From NCBI GenBank assembly GCA_900767015.1, contig CAAFXQ010000013.1:1-7713 (forward strand): DNA of 7,713 nt, in the 5' to 3' direction. Below the pieces are notes generated by a model. It was given only the letters and a program-made list of their open reading frames with translations, had not been told where the DNA came from and did no database searches. A program made the translations under genes and the position numbers. Every line of letters begins with the position of its first letter. Within the stretch, counting starts at the first letter, position 1. The DNA comes from Clostridia bacterium. GTDB lineage: Bacteria; Bacillota; Clostridia; Oscillospirales; Acutalibacteraceae. This document shows, piece after piece, positions 6,459 to 7,713 of the stretch.

Positions 6459-7157
6459 TTAATCGAGGTATTCGCTGATATCGAAGTCGTCATCGTCGGG
6501 ATAGTAGTCCCACCCGTCGTAATAGTTTTTATCGCTGACCTTGGAAACGGGAATCTCCTCAATGGCTTCAAGCTTTTGTCCCGCCGTCCAAAGAGCCGGA
6601 GTAAGCCGCAGCGTATAGCCGCAGCCGGCAGGGGTAAGCCATTCGGACGCTTCGGCTTCGGGCAGGGCGTAATTGGCCATCAGCGTCATAATCACGCCTC
6701 CGTGGGTGACAACGGCGGTGTTGTCGGCTCCGGTTTTTAAGATACCGTCAACGATTTTCCTGAAACAGCCGCAGACTCGTTCGGCAAATTCAATGTTCGA
6801 TTCACCGAAAGGCGGCCGGACGCCCGGTTCGCCCTTGAGCCACGGGTCGAAAAGCGGTTGCTTTTTATGAAGCTCTTCGGCGCTTTTGCCGTCAAATTCG
6901 CCGAAATCGTATTCGATCAGTTCTTCGATTACGAGCGGCTTTTTATCGGGATAAATCAGCTTTGCCGTCTCGGTGCAGCGGGAAAGGGGAGAGGAAAAAA
7001 CGAAATCGGCTTCGGGGTAAACAAGCTCTTTTTTTAACTGTTCGATTTCCGCAATTCCCTGCTCGCACAAGGGGACGTCGCTGTGTCCGATATAAAGTCC
7101 GTCAAGGTTGCCCTGTGTGGTGCCGTGGCGGAGCAGATGAATTTTATACGTTTTCAT
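6459..7157 (-). CDS. Histidine phosphatase family protein (phosphoglycerate mutase-like / CobC-like)
   Basis: This 232-residue cytoplasmic enzyme belongs to the histidine phosphatase superfamily (branch 1), which transfers phosphate through a phospho-histidine. The catalytic signature LLRHGTTQGN places Arg10-His11 at the usual N-terminal position. SSPLSRCTETA gives Arg60, the acidic EYDFGEFDG (82-90) supplies the probable proton donor, and VVTHGGVI gives the second His152. The substrate is not evident: members include phosphoglycerate mutases, alpha-ribazole phosphatase and broad phosphatases, and no cobalamin genes are nearby. An unusual acidic/aromatic tail (about 208-232, NYYDGWDYYPDDDD) extends beyond the normal fold. 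The start ATG 7157 has a near-perfect GGAGG site with 6-base spacing. It is the first gene of the operon, with promoter at 7187-7215 and a leader of roughly 20 bases. It is separated from ymdB by 78 bases without a convincing terminator. Confidence 0.92.
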   Translation of the reverse strand: MKTYKIHLLRHGTTQGNLDGLYIGHSDVPLCEQGIAEIEQLKKELVYPEADFVFSSPLSRCTETAKLIYPDKKPLVIEELIEYDFGEFDGKSAEELHKKQPLFDPWLKGEPGVRPPFGESNIEFAERVCGCFRKIVDGILKTGADNTAVVTHGGVIMTLMANYALPEAEASEWLTPAGCGYTLRLTPALWTAGQKLEAIEEIPVSKVSDKNYYDGWDYYPDDDDFDISEYLD

Positions 7158-7186
7158 TCGTGACCTCCATCAGATAAATCTTTTCA

Positions 7187-7215
7187 ATTATACTCCGTTT
7201 TTTCATAAATTTCAA
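7187..7215 (-). promoter_or_regulatory. SigA-type promoter of the five-gene operon
   Basis: On the minus strand, -35 TTGAAA (7215-7210), a 17-base spacer and -10 TATAAT (7192-7187) precede the histidine-phosphatase gene; initiation would be near 7180. An 8-base-period direct repeat TTCAAC-TA-TTCAAC (7211-7224, plus-strand reading) overlaps the -35 and could be an operator or merely a second -35-like hexamer. This is the only strong promoter seen upstream of the genes from the phosphatase to luxS. Confidence 0.87.
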
Positions 7216-7264
7216 CTATTCAACAAACGCAGGCCTTATTTTCGGACATCGGGTACAGCCCGGC

Positions 7265-7293
7265 TTGAAAAAAGACCGGAAAGGCGGTATAAT
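7265..7293 (+). promoter_or_regulatory. Divergent SigA-type promoter with no identified gene
   Basis: TTGAAA (7265-7270), a 17-base spacer and TATAAT (7288-7293) form an equally good consensus promoter pointing right, back-to-back with the operon promoter; 49 bases separate the two -35 boxes. Initiation would be near 7300. The downstream 400 bases contain heptamer repeats, stem-loops and MITE-like DNA but no convincing gene. The product may be a non-coding RNA, or a gene beyond the contig end. Confidence 0.7.
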
Positions 7294-7330
7294 TGTTTTG
7301 CTCAATCGGGAACGGATCGGAGAGCGGTTA

Positions 7331-7365
7331 AGATAACAGATAATAGATAACAGATAATAGATAAT
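7331..7365. repeat. Five tandem 7-bp AGATAAY repeats
   Basis: The units read AGATAAC, AGATAAT, AGATAAC, AGATAAT, AGATAAT without interruption, then degrade to AGTTTAG. The first four can also be read as two copies of a 14-bp unit. They lie about 30 bases downstream of the predicted start of the divergent transcript. Copy number in such a microsatellite may vary between strains and may be misassembled from short reads. Confidence 0.93.
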
Positions 7366-7374
7366 AGTTTAGGT

Positions 7375-7429
7375 TGCGGGTACGCTTTATGCCACAGGTA
7401 AGCTTTTTCCCGCAGAAGCGGCTTTTGCG
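7375..7429 (+). other. Two overlapping, mutually exclusive stem-loops
   Basis: In a plus-strand RNA, TGCGGG (7375-7380) can pair with CCCGCA (7409-7414), enclosing a small GCTT/AAGC stem (7384-7387 with 7400-7403). Alternatively CGCAGAAG (7411-7418) pairs with CTTTTGCG (7422-7429) across a CGG loop, 8 base pairs including one G-U. Both structures need bases 7411-7414, so they cannot coexist. They lie downstream of the divergent promoter. This may be an attenuator-like or small-RNA fold, or chance; I do not recognise a known RNA family. Confidence 0.35.
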
Positions 7430-7497
7430 TGGCGGAAAGTTGGCTGATTATAAGCGACGGAAAGCCGGACGGCTTCGGGACGGATTGCGGATAATTT

Positions 7498-7636
7498 TTA
7501 GCTTGGCGGGACTCCCTCAGTCACTTCGTGACAGCTCCCTCACCGGGGAGCCAATTATCATCGACCTAAAAGAACAGCGATTTAGCCTCCCTCGTGAGGG
7601 AGGTGGCGGCGGCAGCCGTCGGAGGGAGTAAGCTAA
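7498..7636. repeat. MITE-like palindromic repeat element with nested hairpins
   Basis: Outer arms TTAGCTT (7498-7504) and AAGCTAA (7630-7636) are perfect inverted copies, as are inner arms ACTCCCTC (7511-7518) and GAGGGAGT (7622-7629). Within them are GTCAC-TTC-GTGAC (7520-7532), GCTCCC-6-GGGAGC (7534-7551) and CCTCCCTC-GT-GAGGGAGG (7586-7603). The two halves resemble each other in inverted orientation (CTCCCTCAC, GGGAG, GC[CT]AA). There is no transposase, so it is a non-autonomous element or REP-like palindrome. Families of this look are, from memory, dispersed in many gut Clostridia; the exact family is unnamed here. The boundaries are uncertain by some bases, because 6 unmatched bases lie between the left arms. 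Confidence 0.75.
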
Positions 7637-7670
7637 GCAGAATTTCACCTTGTGCTGACGGGAAGCCGGT

Positions 7671-7713
7671 AACCCCTCTGTCAGCAAAGCTGACATCTCC
7701 CCTTTCAGGGGAG
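7671..7713. repeat. Second palindromic element of the same design, cut by the window end
   Basis: ACCCCTC is followed by TGTCAGC-AAA-GCTGACA (7679-7695) and CTCCCCT-TTC-AGGGGAG (7697-7713), two perfect 7-bp hairpins. The order (C-rich arm, small hairpin, CTCCC/GGGAG hairpin) repeats the left half of the 7498-7636 element with different bases, so it is a relative rather than a copy. The right half is missing. Confidence 0.72.

Larger units (their letters stand above)
7294..7713. other. Non-coding, repeat-rich intergenic region to the contig end
   Basis: No credible gene is visible in these 420 bases on either strand. They contain five tandem heptamers (7331-7365), a pair of alternative stem-loops (7375-7429), a smaller hairpin (AAGCC-4-GGCTT, 7462-7475), an inverted-repeat element (7498-7636) and the start of a second one (7671-7713). 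The only sizeable plus-strand frame (7374-7631) starts at TTG without a ribosome site and runs through the repeat. Confidence 0.75.

Noticed and set aside
1497..7157. A defence, toxin-antitoxin or phage system
   Set aside because: All genes in the window belong to recognised house-keeping or envelope families. RecG and YmdB are chromosomal forms with complete motifs, and no defence signature gene is present.
7331..7365. Heptamer array as a CRISPR or an origin iteron set
   Set aside because: The units are directly contiguous without spacers, which excludes CRISPR. There is no dnaA, rep gene or DnaA-box cluster nearby.
7374..7631. 85-codon plus-strand frame downstream of the divergent promoter
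   Set aside because: It starts at TTG (or ATG 7389) without a Shine-Dalgarno site, and its second half is simply translation of the palindromic repeat. The product is low-complexity, Arg- and Gly-rich.

Overview
The window looks like one complete short-read contig from a Gram-positive, gut-type Clostridium relative (class Clostridia; an Oscillospirales/Ruminococcaceae-like lineage is my best guess). The reasons are a YmdB-type phosphodiesterase of Firmicutes style, a lipobox solute-binding lipoprotein, a LysM envelope protein, purine-rich Shine-Dalgarno sites, consensus SigA promoters, and CTCCCTC/GAGGGAG-type palindromic repeats of a kind I recall from gut Clostridia genomes. The first 20 bases are the 3' end of an Illumina adapter, and the last bases run into a repeat. 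Both explain why the contig ends where it does.

Layout: all six supported genes are on the minus strand, so transcription reads from right to left. A consensus promoter at 7187-7215 starts a probable five-gene operon: a histidine-phosphatase (phosphoglycerate-mutase-like) enzyme (6459-7157), a YmdB-family metallophosphoesterase (5604-6380), a family-5 extracellular solute-binding lipoprotein (4037-5593), RecG helicase (1977-4013) and LuxS (1497-1964). The gaps are 78, 10, 23 and 12 bases, and I saw no convincing terminator or internal promoter in them. After luxS, a separate strong extended -10 promoter (1439-1467) drives a membrane-anchored LysM protein. That gene runs into the adapter, so its C-terminus, plausibly an M23 peptidase, is missing.

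The right-hand 556 bases (7158-7713) hold no convincing gene. They contain the operon promoter, a nearly identical consensus promoter facing the other way (+ strand, 7265-7293), five tandem AGATAAY heptamers, a pair of overlapping and mutually exclusive stem-loops, a MITE-like inverted-repeat element (7498-7636), and the left part of a second element of the same design cut off by the window end.

Taken together, the operon combines a signalling or RNA-linked phosphodiesterase, a peptide-type binding lipoprotein without its transporter, replication-fork repair, and activated-methyl-cycle/AI-2 chemistry. I see no shared pathway, and growth-linked co-expression is the simplest reading. I did not find a defence system, CRISPR array, phage, transposase or RNA gene, and nothing here clearly amounts to a new multi-gene system. 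The most interesting parts are the unexplained divergent promoter reading into structured and repetitive DNA, and the unusual membrane topology of the LysM protein.
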